Shown: positions 8,737 to 18,758, numbered from the stretch's first letter. The stretch: 64,000 bases of DNA from Moraxellaceae bacterium (GCA_004173455.1 SECL01000004.1:59382-123381); one strand, 5' to 3'. The notes: generated by a model not told the origin, from the sequence alone. Translations and numbers: made by a program.

Positions 8737-9454
8737 TCCGCAATTGCAAAAAAATCCGATCCCACATAACGCCTCCAATGTGGTGCTGTCGGCACAACGT
8801 CTGGGCAAAACCTTTGACGATGGTCGCAATCAGGTTGAGGTACTTAAGGGACTGGATTTTTCCATTCATGAAGGTGAGTTTGTTTCTATTATTGGTGCCA
8901 GTGGTTCGGGTAAAAGTACCTTGCTGCATATTCTGGGCGGGCTGGATCTGCCAACCTCAGGCGAGGTCATTTTAAAAGGCCATGCCATGAACAAACTCAA
9001 TGAAACCAAACGCGGCAATTTACGCAACCAGTATCTGGGCTTTGTTTACCAGTTCCATCACTTGCTGCCCGAGTTTGATGCGATTGAAAACGTGAGTATG
9101 CCGCTGTTGCTGCGTGAAAACAGCACGGTGGAGCAGGCCGAGCAGCAGGCCACCGATTTGCTCACCAAGGTGGGCTTAAAGCATCGCTTGACCCACAAAC
9201 CCGGTGAGCTGTCCGGGGGTGAGCGCCAGCGTGTGGCGTTGGCGCGTGCGCTGGTGACCCGTCCGGCCGTGGTACTGGCTGATGAGCCCACGGGTAATCT
9301 GGATCGCCGCACAGCGCTGGACATTATGGATTTGCTCAAAGATTTGCGCAGTGAGCTGAACATGGCCATGCTGATTGTGACCCATGATGAGCAGCTGGCG
9401 CATTCGGCAGATCGTATTTTGCACATGCAGGATGGTTTGTGGGTGACGCCTTAA
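8729..9454 (+). CDS. lolD: Lipoprotein-releasing system ATP-binding protein LolD
   Basis: ATG 8729 overlaps the end of the permease gene and is preceded by AGAGG; 241 residues is normal for LolD. Visible are Walker A GASGSGKST, the signature LSGGERQR, Walker B VVLADEPT and the H-loop VTHDEQ. It energises release of outer-membrane lipoproteins together with the permease encoded just upstream. A hairpin follows the gene. Confidence 0.95.
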   Translation: MNNPQLQKNPIPHNASNVVLSAQRLGKTFDDGRNQVEVLKGLDFSIHEGEFVSIIGASGSGKSTLLHILGGLDLPTSGEVILKGHAMNKLNETKRGNLRNQYLGFVYQFHHLLPEFDAIENVSMPLLLRENSTVEQAEQQATDLLTKVGLKHRLTHKPGELSGGERQRVALARALVTRPAVVLADEPTGNLDRRTALDIMDLLKDLRSELNMAMLIVTHDEQLAHSADRILHMQDGLWVTP

Positions 9455-9474
9455 GCTACCCATCACACTTAAAA

Positions 9475-9508
9475 CCTTGCTGGCCAGTGAAATGACTGGT
9501 TGGCAAGG
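9475..9508 (+). terminator. 14-bp hairpin after lolD, no U-tract
   Basis: Arms 9475-9488 and 9495-9508 pair over 14 bp with three G-U pairs and a 6-nt loop. What follows is GATTTATATT rather than a T-run. It separates lolD from comEC and resembles the hairpin at 3388-3420 in style. Confidence 0.5.
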
Positions 9509-9559
9509 GATTTATATTCAATAAAAAAACAAGAAATTTTAGAGTAATTACAATTGATA

Positions 9560-12019
9560 ATGGCATTGCTGGGCTTTATTGCTGGGGTCAGTACGATCGG
9601 CTTTCATTCGTTTCTTTCAAATATTTTTCCGGTTTGGCTCTGGCTGCTTAGTCTGTTTATGGTCTTGACGATACTTGTCCTGCTTAATCGTACGCAGATA
9701 AGACACGATTTAATATCCCGGCCTTATAGGTCGTTTGGTATGCATGGGGTTGTGCTGGCAATGGCCTTTATCTTTGGGTCGGGCTATGCGCATTGGCAAT
9801 TGAACCATGCCTTGCAGCAACGCCTAAGCGAGCCAGTTGAGCAAACAGCCATAGTACGGGTGGTGGGCATTAGCGATGGCGTCGGCGAGCAATGGCGACA
9901 GGTGGTTCAGCCTGTTTCCACCAAACCGTGCTCAGATCAGTCCGCCAAATGGTTGTTGTATGGGTCTTTTGACTGGAAGCGGCAGCAAGCAGTTACGCCA
10001 CCCGATATGCAACCCGGACAGTTGTGGCAGGTTCGGGTCAAGCTAAAACCTGCACACAGTAATGCATCACCCGGCGCGTTTGATGTGGAAAAATGGCTAT
10101 TGCAGCAACACATTGCCGCCACTGGAACCTTGCAGTTTGCAAAGCCTTTAACGCCGCTACAGGTGGCGCAGTTGCGACTAAAACCCGATTCATTCATCGC
10201 GCAAATCAATCAGGCCTTGCAACGCGAACGCCTGCGTATTCGTCAGCATGTCATGCAACTGGAATCCACCAATAACAGTTCTGCCAAAGGGGTGCTGCTG
10301 GGTCTGCTGACCGGTGATCGCAGCCTGATTGATGCTGATACCACCTTGCTTTATCAGCAAATGGGCATTAGTCACTTGCTGGCAATTTCTGGCCCGCAGG
10401 TGATTCTGGCCGCGTTGATCATGGTCTGGCTGTTGCAAAAATTGCTGGATCGTTTTCCGGCAGTGTATTTAAAAGCCGAACGGCGGCGCTGGCTATTGCC
10501 GGTATTTATGCTGGTGGTGGTGCTGTATGCAGGTCTTGCTGGCTTTGATATTCCTGCGCAGCGTACGGTGTGGATGATTGGCCTGACCGTCATACTGCTA
10601 TGGTTGCGCAAGCACTGGAGCCGCACGCGTATTATGCTGATCGCGGCCAGTGTTTTATTGCTACTGGATCCACTGGCGATATTGTCGGCGGCGTTTTGGC
10701 TGTCCTTTGGAGCCGTGGCTATTTTGCTGAGCATGAATTTACCGCAAACAATTGAGGCAGATTCGGCTGTTGTTATGCCCAAACTGCAACAGTGGCGCCT
10801 TGCGGTTAGACAGTTTGTACAACTGCAATGGCGGTTGTTTGTATTGCTAGCACCGCTGGTGTTGTTATGTTTTGCCAAAATTTCATGGCTGGCACCTGTG
10901 GTCAATTTGCTGGCTATTCCGCTATTAAGCACTGTGATATTGCCGCTTAATTTGCTGGCGTATACGCTGTCGCTAGTGTCACTACCGCTTGCTGATGTGA
11001 TCTGGCAATTGGCGCTATGGCTGCTTGAGGTTTTTCATGGCGGATTGCATATTTTGGCGCAGACTTTCCCCCAGGCTCTGCAACCATTTTATTTAGGTTC
11101 GCTACAGCTCTTGGCGCTGTTTGCCATGCTGGTACTTTTACTATTGCCCAAAGGTCTGTTGCCGCGCTGGTGGCTGGTTTTTTTAGTGATTCCGGCCTGT
11201 TATCCGGCACGGCTTGTCGCGCCTTTAACGGTTGAGGTGCTGGATGTGGGGCAGGGCTTAAGTGTCCTTTTAAAAACGGCACACCATGCCATGCTAGTGG
11301 ATACGGGTGCAAAAACTGGTAGCACTAGTATGGGTGACAAAGTGGTGATTCCGGCTTTGCAGGCACAAGGAATTCGGCGGCTGGACAAGCTAATGCTGAC
11401 CCATCTGGATAGTGATCATAGTGGCGGTGCGCCATCGGTTTTGCAGCAAATAGCAGTGACTCAACTCACCAGTAGCGAGGTGTTTGCGCCATATCCCACT
11501 TATTTGTGCAAGGCTGGGCAAAACTGGCAATGGGACGGGGTGTCTTTTAAGGTACTGTCGCCGTCACCGACACATTTTCAGGCGACCAATAAACAAGCCA
11601 GCTCCAAAAATGAAAAATCATGCGTGCTGATGGTAGAGGTTCCGGCACAGGCAGATATTCCAGCACAGCGCGTATTGATTATGGGCGATGCGGGACTGTA
11701 TACCGAGTTTTTGTTGCAGCAGCAAGCTGTGCCCCTACAGGCTGATTTGCTAGTTTTGGGTCATCATGGTAGTCAGCACAGCAGTTCCAGTGCGTTTTTA
11801 GCGGCGGTAAAACCACAACGTGCTGTGGTTTCTGCCGGATACCTAAACCGTTATGGACACCCCAAATCCATTGTGCTGGCACGTCTGGCAGAACAGCAGA
11901 TTGCGGTGGATTCCACTATTGATAGTGGCACACTAACCTATGTCCTGGGTCAACAAAGATACTTAAATCCCCAGCGCTATCGTGATCAGAAATTATGGCT
12001 ACAACGCCCGCATGAATAA
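9560..12019 (+). CDS. comEC: DNA internalisation competence protein ComEC/Rec2
   Basis: The frame is open from a TTG at 9554, but the ATG at 9560 is the likelier start, giving 819 residues. The order is an N-terminal membrane hairpin and OB-like region, a central multi-helix Competence domain (about residues 230-530), and a C-terminal metallo-beta-lactamase domain with THLDSDHSGG (near residue 613), MGDAG and GHHGSQHSS (near 733). ComEC forms the inner-membrane channel that takes single-stranded DNA into the cytosol in natural transformation. The full-length, uninterrupted gene implies that this step is intact. It converges on the lpxL homologue. Confidence 0.95.
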   Translation: MALLGFIAGVSTIGFHSFLSNIFPVWLWLLSLFMVLTILVLLNRTQIRHDLISRPYRSFGMHGVVLAMAFIFGSGYAHWQLNHALQQRLSEPVEQTAIVRVVGISDGVGEQWRQVVQPVSTKPCSDQSAKWLLYGSFDWKRQQAVTPPDMQPGQLWQVRVKLKPAHSNASPGAFDVEKWLLQQHIAATGTLQFAKPLTPLQVAQLRLKPDSFIAQINQALQRERLRIRQHVMQLESTNNSSAKGVLLGLLTGDRSLIDADTTLLYQQMGISHLLAISGPQVILAALIMVWLLQKLLDRFPAVYLKAERRRWLLPVFMLVVVLYAGLAGFDIPAQRTVWMIGLTVILLWLRKHWSRTRIMLIAASVLLLLDPLAILSAAFWLSFGAVAILLSMNLPQTIEADSAVVMPKLQQWRLAVRQFVQLQWRLFVLLAPLVLLCFAKISWLAPVVNLLAIPLLSTVILPLNLLAYTLSLVSLPLADVIWQLALWLLEVFHGGLHILAQTFPQALQPFYLGSLQLLALFAMLVLLLLPKGLLPRWWLVFLVIPACYPARLVAPLTVEVLDVGQGLSVLLKTAHHAMLVDTGAKTGSTSMGDKVVIPALQAQGIRRLDKLMLTHLDSDHSGGAPSVLQQIAVTQLTSSEVFAPYPTYLCKAGQNWQWDGVSFKVLSPSPTHFQATNKQASSKNEKSCVLMVEVPAQADIPAQRVLIMGDAGLYTEFLLQQQAVPLQADLLVLGHHGSQHSSSSAFLAAVKPQRAVVSAGYLNRYGHPKSIVLARLAEQQIAVDSTIDSGTLTYVLGQQRYLNPQRYRDQKLWLQRPHE

Positions 12020-12079
12020 CGTGGCTAGACGGTTTCGGCTTGGCGGTTGCACTATTTTACTAAAAAGATAATTGGCATT

Positions 12080-13045
12080 TTATGGCGATGGAGAATCGGC
12101 CTGCTGGGCTTTGGCAACTGTTGGGGCAATCTGTTTATCTGCGACATAGTAAATATTTTCAAGCAGTGGATTGGCCTTAAACCGCTTGTAACTCCAGTGG
12201 TAATGCACAGGGTGGCGGCGCACCAGTTGTTCAATGCTCTGGTTGAGCGCATCGACAGATTGCTGCAAATCTGCGCTGTGAATCCGTGGGTCTACTGGCT
12301 CGATGGTGATGCAAAAGCCGGCGTGATTTGGCTGGCGCATACAGGATAGCTGTAGCACGTGGCACTGGGTTTTTTGTGCTAACCGTGACACCAGCGTACT
12401 GGTGAGCACCGGACAGCCAAAAAACCGTGAATAAATTCCCCCCGACGTTTCAGGGGTATGATCCGGTAAAATGGCCGTCACGCCGCCTTGTTTGAGCGCC
12501 CGAAAAATTTGCCGCACGCCACTTTCATTGGTCGGCACCAGCGTGGCCTGCAAACGACTGCGTGCCTTGAGCACAAATTGGTCAAGCGCTGGGTTCTGGC
12601 TGGGCTTATACATGATTACCAGCGCCGTAAACTGATTGAGCCATGCATTCATGATTTCCCAGCTACCAAAATGGGGCAACACCAGAATCAACCCCTGTTT
12701 GCTGCCAATGGCTTCGGTGAGCAACTCCTGACCCTGTACTTGATGGATCTGGTCAATACTAAATTGCGGGGGACTACCCCAGACTTTGACAAATTCCAGC
12801 ATGGATTGAAACTGTGCCTGCACGGATTGTTTTGCCAGTTGCTGGTGCTGCTCAGGTGATAGCTCAGGAAAGGCAATTTGCAGGTTGCGACGCACCGTTT
12901 TAAGCGCCTTGGCCGAGGACAAGCTTCCCAGCAATCGGGCAACCAGCCGCGCCAGACCTTGCAATAAAGCCAGCGGTAATCGGCTAAAGATTGCCAGTAT
13001 ACGACTTAGGCCAGTAACAGCAGGGGCAGGATCCTGAACCATCAT
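12080..13045 (-). CDS. Lipid A biosynthesis lauroyl/myristoyl acyltransferase (LpxL/HtrB family)
   Basis: The 321-residue protein is of family length. It has an N-terminal hydrophobic anchor (about residues 14-45) and the catalytic HX4E motif HFGSWE at 125-130, with the later conserved blocks YKPSQNP and LPDHTPE. It transfers a secondary acyl chain to lipid A at the inner membrane. Chain length and acceptor position cannot be read from sequence. The start is one of two adjacent ATGs at 13045/13042. The gene is monocistronic, convergent with comEC. Confidence 0.9.
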   Translation of the reverse strand: MMVQDPAPAVTGLSRILAIFSRLPLALLQGLARLVARLLGSLSSAKALKTVRRNLQIAFPELSPEQHQQLAKQSVQAQFQSMLEFVKVWGSPPQFSIDQIHQVQGQELLTEAIGSKQGLILVLPHFGSWEIMNAWLNQFTALVIMYKPSQNPALDQFVLKARSRLQATLVPTNESGVRQIFRALKQGGVTAILPDHTPETSGGIYSRFFGCPVLTSTLVSRLAQKTQCHVLQLSCMRQPNHAGFCITIEPVDPRIHSADLQQSVDALNQSIEQLVRRHPVHYHWSYKRFKANPLLENIYYVADKQIAPTVAKAQQADSPSP

Positions 13046-13363
13046 AGTATGCAGTCAGTCATTATTTGAAATAAACCATCATGTGAAATAAGCCATGGGA
13101 TGCCATCAGCGCAAGCTGCTATTGTAGTCACTGTTTGACAAAATCTTCAGCAAAAGTTTTAACGCTTTTGCAGTTGCAACAAAGCAATTTGCTGCCTAGG
13201 ATTAATGCGCTATGATTTGGCGTCGATTGATGGGCAGAATTGGCGGGTAATTAACCCTGTATCACGCTGATTTTTCTGTCCTGTTTTTTTATGTTTAACA
13301 GTAAACTAGCACCGGTCAACAGTTTGCCATTTTTGTATAAAACCATTCTATAAGGTTATTTCC
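13046..13363. promoter_or_regulatory. Divergent intergenic region between lpxL homologue and sppA
   Basis: This 318-nt gap has no supported gene. Near the lpxL side there is an imperfect direct repeat (TGAAATAA followed by CCAT or GCCAT, around 13068-13096). A short hairpin (arms 13150-13156 and 13165-13171) lies in the middle. It must hold promoters for both divergent genes. Confidence 0.45.
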
Positions 13364-14413
13364 ATGTCCGATTGGCCACCAAAACCAGACTCATCGCAGT
13401 CATCCCGTTCACCCGATCCGCGTTTGCCTGAATCTAATGGCTCACTAACACAGGGCGATGCGTTGCAGGTACTCGAAAAAGCCGTGCTGGCTTCGGTACA
13501 GGAGCAGCGCCGCGCCCGCCGCTGGAGTATCTTTTTTAAACTGCTGGCTTTTGCTTATCTACTGTTACTATTTATGATCGTCGGTCGTGGCTGTAGCACC
13601 CGTGATGGGGGCGCGGTGTCGGTTGGTAGTACTTCACCGCATCTGGCGGTGGTTGATATTGATGGCACGATTGGCTCTGGCTCTAATGATGTCAATAGTG
13701 AAGATGTTTCAGAAGCATTGGAAAAGGCATTTAACGCCAGTGGCAGCAAGGCTATTGCACTCAAAATCAATTCGCCCGGTGGTTCGCCAGTTCAATCTGA
13801 CGAAATATGGCAGGAAATCAAGCGCCTGCAAGCAGCACATAAAGATAAAAAAGTCTATGCGGTGATTGGCGATATGGGTGCATCGGGTGCATATTATATT
13901 GCCTCGGCGGCTGATGAAATTTATGTCAATCCGTCCAGTTTGGTCGGTTCGATTGGGGTAATTATGCCAAACTATGGCGTAAGCGAATTGGCACGCAAAA
14001 TCGGCGTGGAAGACCGCACTATGACGGCCGGCGCACACAAGGCGATTTTAAGCCCAACCCAGCCTTTAAAACATGAGGAACAGGCACACATCCAGAAGTT
14101 GCTGGACAATGTGCATGGTCATTTCATTGCCGCAGTAAAGGCAGGTCGTGGCAATCGCTTAAAAGAAAATCCGGATATGTTTAGCGGTCTGTTCTGGACT
14201 GGTGAACAGGCCATTGCGCTGGGACTGGCTGATCATAATGGCAGTATCAGTTCATTGGCACGTGAGTTAAAACTGGATAAAACGGTGGAGTACACGTTGC
14301 CTACTAATCCACTAGAAAGCTTGCTGGGACGCATGGGGACTTCAATTGGGCAGGGAATTGGAATGTCTATTCAGCAACGGCTTGAAAGCCAGCAAACTGC
14401 GGAGCTTCGATGA
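13364..14413 (+). CDS. sppA: Signal peptide peptidase SppA, short (single-domain) form
   Basis: The protein is 349 residues with a single N-terminal membrane helix (about 55-74) and an S49 protease domain outside. The nucleophile Ser174 lies in GDMGASGAYYIA, and Lys226 in TAGAHK is the probable general base. Their 52-residue spacing matches the Ser147/Lys199 pair of the short Bacillus SppA, rather than the double-length E. coli enzyme. It degrades cleaved signal peptides in the membrane. ATG 13364 is preceded by TAAGG. Its stop overlaps the next start as ATGA, so the two genes are coupled. Confidence 0.93.
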   Translation: MSDWPPKPDSSQSSRSPDPRLPESNGSLTQGDALQVLEKAVLASVQEQRRARRWSIFFKLLAFAYLLLLFMIVGRGCSTRDGGAVSVGSTSPHLAVVDIDGTIGSGSNDVNSEDVSEALEKAFNASGSKAIALKINSPGGSPVQSDEIWQEIKRLQAAHKDKKVYAVIGDMGASGAYYIASAADEIYVNPSSLVGSIGVIMPNYGVSELARKIGVEDRTMTAGAHKAILSPTQPLKHEEQAHIQKLLDNVHGHFIAAVKAGRGNRLKENPDMFSGLFWTGEQAIALGLADHNGSISSLARELKLDKTVEYTLPTNPLESLLGRMGTSIGQGIGMSIQQRLESQQTAELR

Positions 14414-15216
14414 AACCCCTGATTCACTTTGCCCATGCCAATGGGATGCCGTCCAAGGTTTATAGTCATTTTTTTGATGCCTTGGCGGATGAGTACGATG
14501 TGGCGTATTTGCCAGAAATTGGCACTGATCCGAAGTATCCAATTTCCAATCACTGGACGCATCTGGTCACTCAGGTGATTGACAGCATTGAACGGCAGGC
14601 AAAGGGCAGGCCGGTGATTGCCATTGGTCATTCTCTGGGTGGGCTGCTGAGCTTTATGGCGGCCTACCGCCGTCCAGAGTTGTTTCAACAGCTGATTATG
14701 CTGGATCCGCCACTGATTAATGGTTTTCCCTCATTTGGCATTCATGTGGCCAAACTGCTGAACCAGAAATATGTGGACAAGCTGACACCTGCCGGTATTT
14801 CGATCAATCGCCGTGATCACTGGGACAGCCGTGAACAGGCTGCGGAAAAGCTCCAGTCACGTGGATTTTTTGCCAATTTTGATGCGCAGTGTTTTGCTGA
14901 TTATATCCGCTACGGGCTAACCGATGATCCAATTCGGGGCGGAGTGACCTTAACGATTCCTAAAATGGCAGAGGTGGAAATCTTCCGTACCAATCCCTCG
15001 TTATTTTGGCTAAAACCACGTAAAGCCCCTAAAGTACCTGTCAAGCTGGTGGTGGGGCAAAGCAGCCAGTTTTTACAACGTGGTTTTCCGCAGCGGGTCA
15101 AACGGGTGCTGGGTATTGAATATGTCGTGACCGAAGGCGGCCATATGTTCCCACTGGAGCATCCTGAACAGGTGGCACGTTTGGTCAAGCAATTAATTGT
15201 TGAGCAGCAGAAGTAA
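14410..15216 (+). CDS. Alpha/beta-fold hydrolase
   Basis: The 268-residue protein has the nucleophile elbow GHSLGG (Ser75), an oxyanion-region FAHANG near the N-terminus and a C-terminal EGGHMFPLEHP carrying the catalytic His, so the triad looks complete. It is cytoplasmic, with no signal peptide. The substrate is unknown; esterase or lipase-like activity is the family default. The ATG overlaps the sppA stop by 4 nt, so both are made from one transcript. Confidence 0.88.
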   Translation: MKPLIHFAHANGMPSKVYSHFFDALADEYDVAYLPEIGTDPKYPISNHWTHLVTQVIDSIERQAKGRPVIAIGHSLGGLLSFMAAYRRPELFQQLIMLDPPLINGFPSFGIHVAKLLNQKYVDKLTPAGISINRRDHWDSREQAAEKLQSRGFFANFDAQCFADYIRYGLTDDPIRGGVTLTIPKMAEVEIFRTNPSLFWLKPRKAPKVPVKLVVGQSSQFLQRGFPQRVKRVLGIEYVVTEGGHMFPLEHPEQVARLVKQLIVEQQK

Positions 15217-15294
15217 GTTGAATCACCGGTTGATTTAGTGCTGGGTAATATACTCAGCCTATCTTTGTTAACTAAATAACCTTTGTAAACAAAA

Positions 15295-16167
15295 TTGATA
15301 GATTACAATTCTGAGTTGAACTTAACATCTAGTGAAATTGTCAGCACACATGTTGAAGGCTACAAAACGCGTGAAAATGTTGGCATGAATATGATATTAC
15401 AGATGCGAAAGGCAGGAATGTTAGATGCATTGTCAGGAAAGCGGCATCTTTTTGGAGGCGATATTAGTGGTATAGGAATTACCTATGCGCAAAAATCTTT
15501 TCAATTAATTGAGAATAGCAATATAAATGTAGAAGCTTTATATTTTCTTAATTTATCCTTAATGTATAGTGAGGTTGGTTTAGGGGTTAAGCTCGAAGAT
15601 TTTAAAAAAAATCAATTAAATGACCTGGAGATTCACAGATTTAAAAAGTATTTTTCAGAATTTGCCTGTTTGTTATTATGGGCGATTTTAATGAACAATC
15701 GAAATCTGGCTATAAAATTAAAAAATAACTTAGAGTTTTGTTTAAGTCAAAAAACAATACTGAAAAGCTTTCCACTGGATTTTGAATATTTTAGTTTATG
15801 GTTATTTTATCGATGGCAGAGTTCTAAAACAGAAAATGGACTATTTATACAGGGGTTTTTTAAAGACCTTATTGATCAGTGGAGCGCGCCAGCAATAAAA
15901 CTTGAAAGTATTATTTGCAAAATTTGTGATTATCATTGCTTGGAAACTGTTGATAATGATAGGCGTAAATTTCCACCGAAATTTTTAAATCCACCTTTTA
16001 CTTTATTGCCATTAGAGATTCATGTTATCAATAAACTACGGTTGGTTGAGGACCTTGAGGAAATTAATGTTAATCATCCATTGATGAATACAAATATCGC
16101 AAGAATCAGAAATTTTGAAATTGTTGAAGATGAATTATTAGAACAGATAGAAATAAGTCTTTTCTGA
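15295..16167 (+). CDS. Unrecognised helical protein in an AT-rich islet (290 aa, possible immunity-type protein)
   Basis: The frame opens at TTG 15295, and no ATG lies upstream; the ATG codons near residues 31-33 are alternatives. The product is predominantly helical and hydrophilic, without signal peptide or known motif. The region is much more AT-rich than sppA upstream and the atu genes downstream, with a compact partner gene following at 16192. Helical proteins of this size in such pairs are often orphan immunity proteins of polymorphic toxins (an Imm49-like resemblance crossed my mind), but no motif proves it. Confidence 0.6.
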   Translation: MIDYNSELNLTSSEIVSTHVEGYKTRENVGMNMILQMRKAGMLDALSGKRHLFGGDISGIGITYAQKSFQLIENSNINVEALYFLNLSLMYSEVGLGVKLEDFKKNQLNDLEIHRFKKYFSEFACLLLWAILMNNRNLAIKLKNNLEFCLSQKTILKSFPLDFEYFSLWLFYRWQSSKTENGLFIQGFFKDLIDQWSAPAIKLESIICKICDYHCLETVDNDRRKFPPKFLNPPFTLLPLEIHVINKLRLVEDLEEINVNHPLMNTNIARIRNFEIVEDELLEQIEISLF

Positions 16168-16191
16168 TAATAAAGCTATGGATAAGTTTTA

Positions 16192-16635
16192 ATGAGTATA
16201 GAGTATAAGCATATTTCAAAATCTGCATTTGACGAATTGCATTTATGGCTAAATGCTGTTGCAAGTGAAGAAAGCTATCATCGTTGGGTAAAAGATGGAA
16301 GAATTCGAATCGTTGATATTTGGGATGTTTTTATAAAAGTTCCATTTATGTATGTTTTTGACTGGAAGGACAATATTGAAGGTTGTATCGCTGAAATTCA
16401 AGAAGAAATACCAGTTTTTGCGGTACCACAAAATCCAAACCTAGAATATTTGGATTTTAATGATTTAGAGAAAATTCTCTCAAATTATAATCAAACGCAA
16501 AATGAGCGAAGAGTATTACTTTTTGGTGAATCTTGGCATGATAGTGATGGGGTCATGGTTATTATAGTAAATACTGAAATAGCAGAAAAAATAGTAAATA
16601 ATGATGAATTAGCACCACTATTTACTATAATTTAA
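16192..16635 (+). CDS. Unrecognised small acidic protein (147 aa), partner of the preceding gene
   Basis: ATG 16192 lies 24 nt after the preceding stop, so the two are probably one transcript. The product is acidic and mixed alpha/beta, without signal peptide, membrane segment or known catalytic motif. The acidic composition, the size and the AT-rich islet fit a contact-dependent or T6SS/T7SS-type immunity protein, but this is only context. No toxin gene is adjacent. Confidence 0.6.
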   Translation: MSIEYKHISKSAFDELHLWLNAVASEESYHRWVKDGRIRIVDIWDVFIKVPFMYVFDWKDNIEGCIAEIQEEIPVFAVPQNPNLEYLDFNDLEKILSNYNQTQNERRVLLFGESWHDSDGVMVIIVNTEIAEKIVNNDELAPLFTII

Positions 16636-16701
16636 ATATATCGAGCGGTTTTCCAAATATACTTACAAGGTAAAGAAAACTTATTTAGTATTAAGATTAC
16701 T

Positions 16702-18681
16702 CTATAGAGTTTCAATCTTTAGCAGCACCTGACGCTTCTTGACCTGCTGACCCACTTGCCCCGTAATCTCGGCAACCATGCCATCAACATCAGCTTTAAT
16801 TTGCTGCTGAATTTTCATAGCTTCCAGAATCAGCAGAGTTTGTCCTTTGCTAACCTGATCACCCACATTGACCAGCACATTCACAATCGCGCCATCCATG
16901 GGTGCACGAATTTGGCCATCACCGGCGGCATCAGCAGTTGCTGGCGCGGCATACGTGGCGTCCTGAATCATCAGGTTGCCATTCCCACGATCCAAATAAA
17001 GCGTGTCACCTTGCTGAACAAACGCTACACCACGACGCACACCATGCCACACATAAGTGAGCTGGTTGGCAGTTTTTTCAAGCACCTGAATGGTGGCAGC
17101 GTCATCATTCCACTGGAGCTGTAAGCCGTTTTGCTGGTCTTGCAGTTTTAGCGAATGGATTTGCTCACCCACTTGCAGTTTTAAGGATCGAGCGACTTCA
17201 ATCGTATTATGCCATTGTGAGGCTGGCTCGGTAGAAACGGCTGCTTGCTGTTTAGGCTGGGCAAATAAAGCCACAGCAATAGCCAGTGATTCAAAGTCTA
17301 CCTTTGCAGGGTGCAAGCTCACATCATCACTAAAATGCTCGGCAATAAATGCCGTATTGGTATGACCAGCAACCAGCTCAGGATGACGCAACAAATTCAC
17401 CAAGAATTGCTTGTTACTATTGACACCCAGCAGCACTGATTCTTCTACGGCACGTGCTAACAGTCGTACCGCATCCACACGGGTTTTACCATAGGCAATG
17501 ACTTTGGCGATCATGGGGTCATAGTAAGGGCTAACTACACCTTGCTGGGTCATACCGTGGTCAATACGCACGTTCGGCAGCTCACCATCAAAGCCCGCAG
17601 GTTGCCACAACAATACGGAACCAGTTTGTGGTAAGAAGTCTTGGCTTGGGTCTTCAGCGTATAAACGCACCTCAACCGCATGACCGTTAAGCTGTAATTC
17701 ATCTTGCTGTAGCGGTAAGGTTTCACCATTGGCCACACGCAATTGCCACTCTACCAAGTCAAGTCCCGTAATGAGTTCAGTGACTGGATGCTCAACCTGC
17801 AAACGTGTATTCATTTCCAAGAAATAAAAATTACCGTCGCTGTCCAGCAAAAATTCAACCGTTCCTGCACCTACATAATTACATGACTTGGCTGCGGCTA
17901 CGGCAGCTTCACCCATGCGAACGCGTAAATCCTCAGTCATGACAGGGCAAGGGGCTTCTTCTACCACTTTTTGATGACGACGCTGAATAGAACAATCGCG
18001 CTCAAACAAGTACACCACGTTGCCATGCGTATCGCCAAATACCTGTACTTCAACATGACGCGGCGCAATCACAGCGCGTTCTAAAATGAGTTCGCCAGAA
18101 CCAAAGGCGTTCTCCGCTTCAGAACGGGCGGTCGATAGGGCAGCAGCCAGTTCAGACTCCGCTTCAACCAAACGCATGCCGCGCCCACCACCACCCGCCG
18201 AGGCTTTAACCATTAATGGAAAGCCAATTTTTTTACCCTGCGCTGTTAAGTACTCTAGACCTTGTTCGCCACCTTCATAACCCGGAATGCACGGCACGCC
18301 TGCTTCAATCATGGCAATTTTGGATAAACGCTTGCTGCCCATCAGCTCAATGGCGTCGGGTGTTGGACCAATAAAGGTAATACCTGCTTGTTCACAGGCT
18401 TGTGCAAAGTCTGCGTTTTCTGATAAAAAACCATAGCCCGGATGAATGGCATCTGCGCCAGTGAGTTTGGCGGCATTTAAAATATTGTCTACTTTAAGAT
18501 AGGATTCGCTAACTTTTGGCGCACCAATACACACTGCTTCATCAGCATATTGCACATGCAGCGCGTTGGCGTCTGCTTCTGAATACACCGCAACCGTTTT
18601 ATAACCTAATGCTTTGGCAGAACGCATGACACGTACTGCAATCTCACCACGGTTAGCGACTAATACTTTGGAGAATGCCAT
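16702..18681 (-). CDS. atuF: Geranyl-CoA carboxylase biotin-containing (alpha) subunit
   Basis: The 659-residue protein has biotin carboxylase (about residues 1-445), a linker, and a C-terminal biotinyl domain with the EAMK attachment site (Lys near 623). Lengths and plan match AtuF and methylcrotonyl-CoA carboxylase alpha. The choice of geranyl-CoA carboxylase rests on its place as the last gene of a cluster with AtuA- and AtuB-like genes, not on specificity residues. With AtuC it carboxylates cis-geranyl-CoA to isohexenylglutaconyl-CoA in citronellol/geraniol breakdown. Start ATG at 18681; a 77-nt gap separates it from atuE. Confidence 0.88.
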   Translation of the reverse strand: MAFSKVLVANRGEIAVRVMRSAKALGYKTVAVYSEADANALHVQYADEAVCIGAPKVSESYLKVDNILNAAKLTGADAIHPGYGFLSENADFAQACEQAGITFIGPTPDAIELMGSKRLSKIAMIEAGVPCIPGYEGGEQGLEYLTAQGKKIGFPLMVKASAGGGGRGMRLVEAESELAAALSTARSEAENAFGSGELILERAVIAPRHVEVQVFGDTHGNVVYLFERDCSIQRRHQKVVEEAPCPVMTEDLRVRMGEAAVAAAKSCNYVGAGTVEFLLDSDGNFYFLEMNTRLQVEHPVTELITGLDLVEWQLRVANGETLPLQQDELQLNGHAVEVRLYAEDPSQDFLPQTGSVLLWQPAGFDGELPNVRIDHGMTQQGVVSPYYDPMIAKVIAYGKTRVDAVRLLARAVEESVLLGVNSNKQFLVNLLRHPELVAGHTNTAFIAEHFSDDVSLHPAKVDFESLAIAVALFAQPKQQAAVSTEPASQWHNTIEVARSLKLQVGEQIHSLKLQDQQNGLQLQWNDDAATIQVLEKTANQLTYVWHGVRRGVAFVQQGDTLYLDRGNGNLMIQDATYAAPATADAAGDGQIRAPMDGAIVNVLVNVGDQVSKGQTLLILEAMKIQQQIKADVDGMVAEITGQVGQQVKKRQVLLKIETL

Positions 18682-18758
18682 GGGGACTCCCGATTTAATG
18701 AGTGTTCAATAAAATGTTAAATACAATAAATGGTCAAAATAATGACAACGAAACGGGT

